A DNA stretch of 64,000 nt from Rhizobium leguminosarum bv. trifolii WSM2297. GTDB lineage: Bacteria; Pseudomonadota; Alphaproteobacteria; Rhizobiales; Rhizobiaceae. Location of the stretch: assembly GCF_000271845.1 (NCBI RefSeq), contig NZ_JH719392.1, forward strand, positions 1-64,000. Direction: 5' to 3'. The position numbers and the translations under genes were made by a program. Each line of letters opens with the position of its first letter. The stretch's first letter is position 1. The notes beneath the pieces are model-generated. The model saw nothing but the letters and a program-made list of their open reading frames with translations, searched no databases and was not told the origin of the DNA. Below, one piece after another: positions 63,767 to 64,000 of this stretch.

Positions 63767-64000
63767 ATGAACCAAAGCAGGGACCTGACCTTGCATCAGC
63801 GCATCCTCGGCGAGATCGAGGGCCGTATCGTCTCTGGCGATTGGCCGCCGGGGCATCGTATTCCCTTCGAGGTCGATCTCGCCACGCAGTATGACTGCTC
63901 GCGCATGACGGTGAACAAGGTGCTGACGCAGCTCGCCAAGGCCGGCCTCATCGAGCGTCGCAAGAAATCCGGCAGCTTCGTCACCCAGCCGCAGGCGCAA
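63767..64000 (+). CDS. hutC: GntR-type histidine-utilisation repressor, 3' end outside window
   Basis: The first 78 codons encode a GntR winged helix of the HutC type ('LTLHQRILGEIEGRIVSGDW', 'DLATQYDCSRMTVNKVLTQL', 'GLIERRKKSGSFVTQPQAQ'). The UTRA effector domain, which binds urocanate in HutC, lies beyond the edge. Gene order and the palindrome at 62266 support the assignment. Confidence 0.87.
   Translation, partial: MNQSRDLTLHQRILGEIEGRIVSGDWPPGHRIPFEVDLATQYDCSRMTVNKVLTQLAKAGLIERRKKSGSFVTQPQAQ

Overview
The window reads as chromosome or large-plasmid DNA from a Rhizobium of the R. leguminosarum / R. etli type (alphaproteobacteria). The grounds are high GC, a pcaDCHGB operon divergent from a LysR-type pcaQ, a hutI-H-G-U-D operon facing hutF-hutC, a heme/iron-sulfur CyaC-type adenylate cyclase, and several copies of palindromic RIME-like intergenic repeats. 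All calls come from reading the sequence and the translated proteins; no database search was run. Many long open frames lie antisense to real genes because of the GC bias, and they are left out.

Layout. 1-3.0 kb: 3'-truncated secreted RTX/DUF4347 protein (minus). 3.3-4.3 kb: Xre remnant beside a PaaA2-like/ParE toxin-antitoxin pair. 4.3-7.6 kb: cyclic-nucleotide-binding protein and a large ABC exporter whose ATPase domain has lost its catalytic residues. 7.9-9.6 kb: compact regulon of a YafY/WYL regulator, a VOC protein and an EVE-domain protein, with two matching operators. 9.65-13.3 kb: three glycosyltransferases. 13.4-19.3 kb: oligopeptide-type ABC importer with a Tat-exported binding protein. 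19.5-29.3 kb: three proteins with class III cyclase or cyclase-like domains, mixed with a nucleotide-sugar dehydrogenase, methyltransferases and a LysR/quinone-oxidoreductase pair. 29.5-33.5 kb: glycosyltransferase, polysaccharide-deacetylase-like protein, and small metabolic or unknown genes.

34.0-48.5 kb is the metabolic core. Two tandem FCD-GntR regulators are followed by a two-domain 3-dehydroshikimate dehydratase (QuiC type). Next comes a polar-amino-acid-type ABC importer with a type II 3-dehydroquinate dehydratase embedded in the operon, then a Gfo/Idh/MocA dehydrogenase and an AroE-like dehydrogenase. The pcaB, pcaGH, pcaC and pcaD genes and pcaQ follow. I infer a continuous route: uptake of quinate/shikimate-type hydroaromatics, conversion to 3-dehydroshikimate, then protocatechuate, then beta-ketoadipate. 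The motif ATCATATGAGAA recurs at the GntR promoter and at the quiC/importer divergent promoter.

48.6-56.1 kb: Xre/RES toxin-antitoxin pair, hydrolase, small protein, candidate sRNA with its own promoter and terminator, a LysR gene divergent from a dioxygenase-DoxX-oxidoreductase set, a DUF899 protein and a J-domain protein. 56.3-64.0 kb: histidine utilisation genes hutD, U, G, H, I (minus) and hutF, hutC (plus, hutC cut by the window edge), with a TGTA-N2-TACA operator between hutI and hutF.
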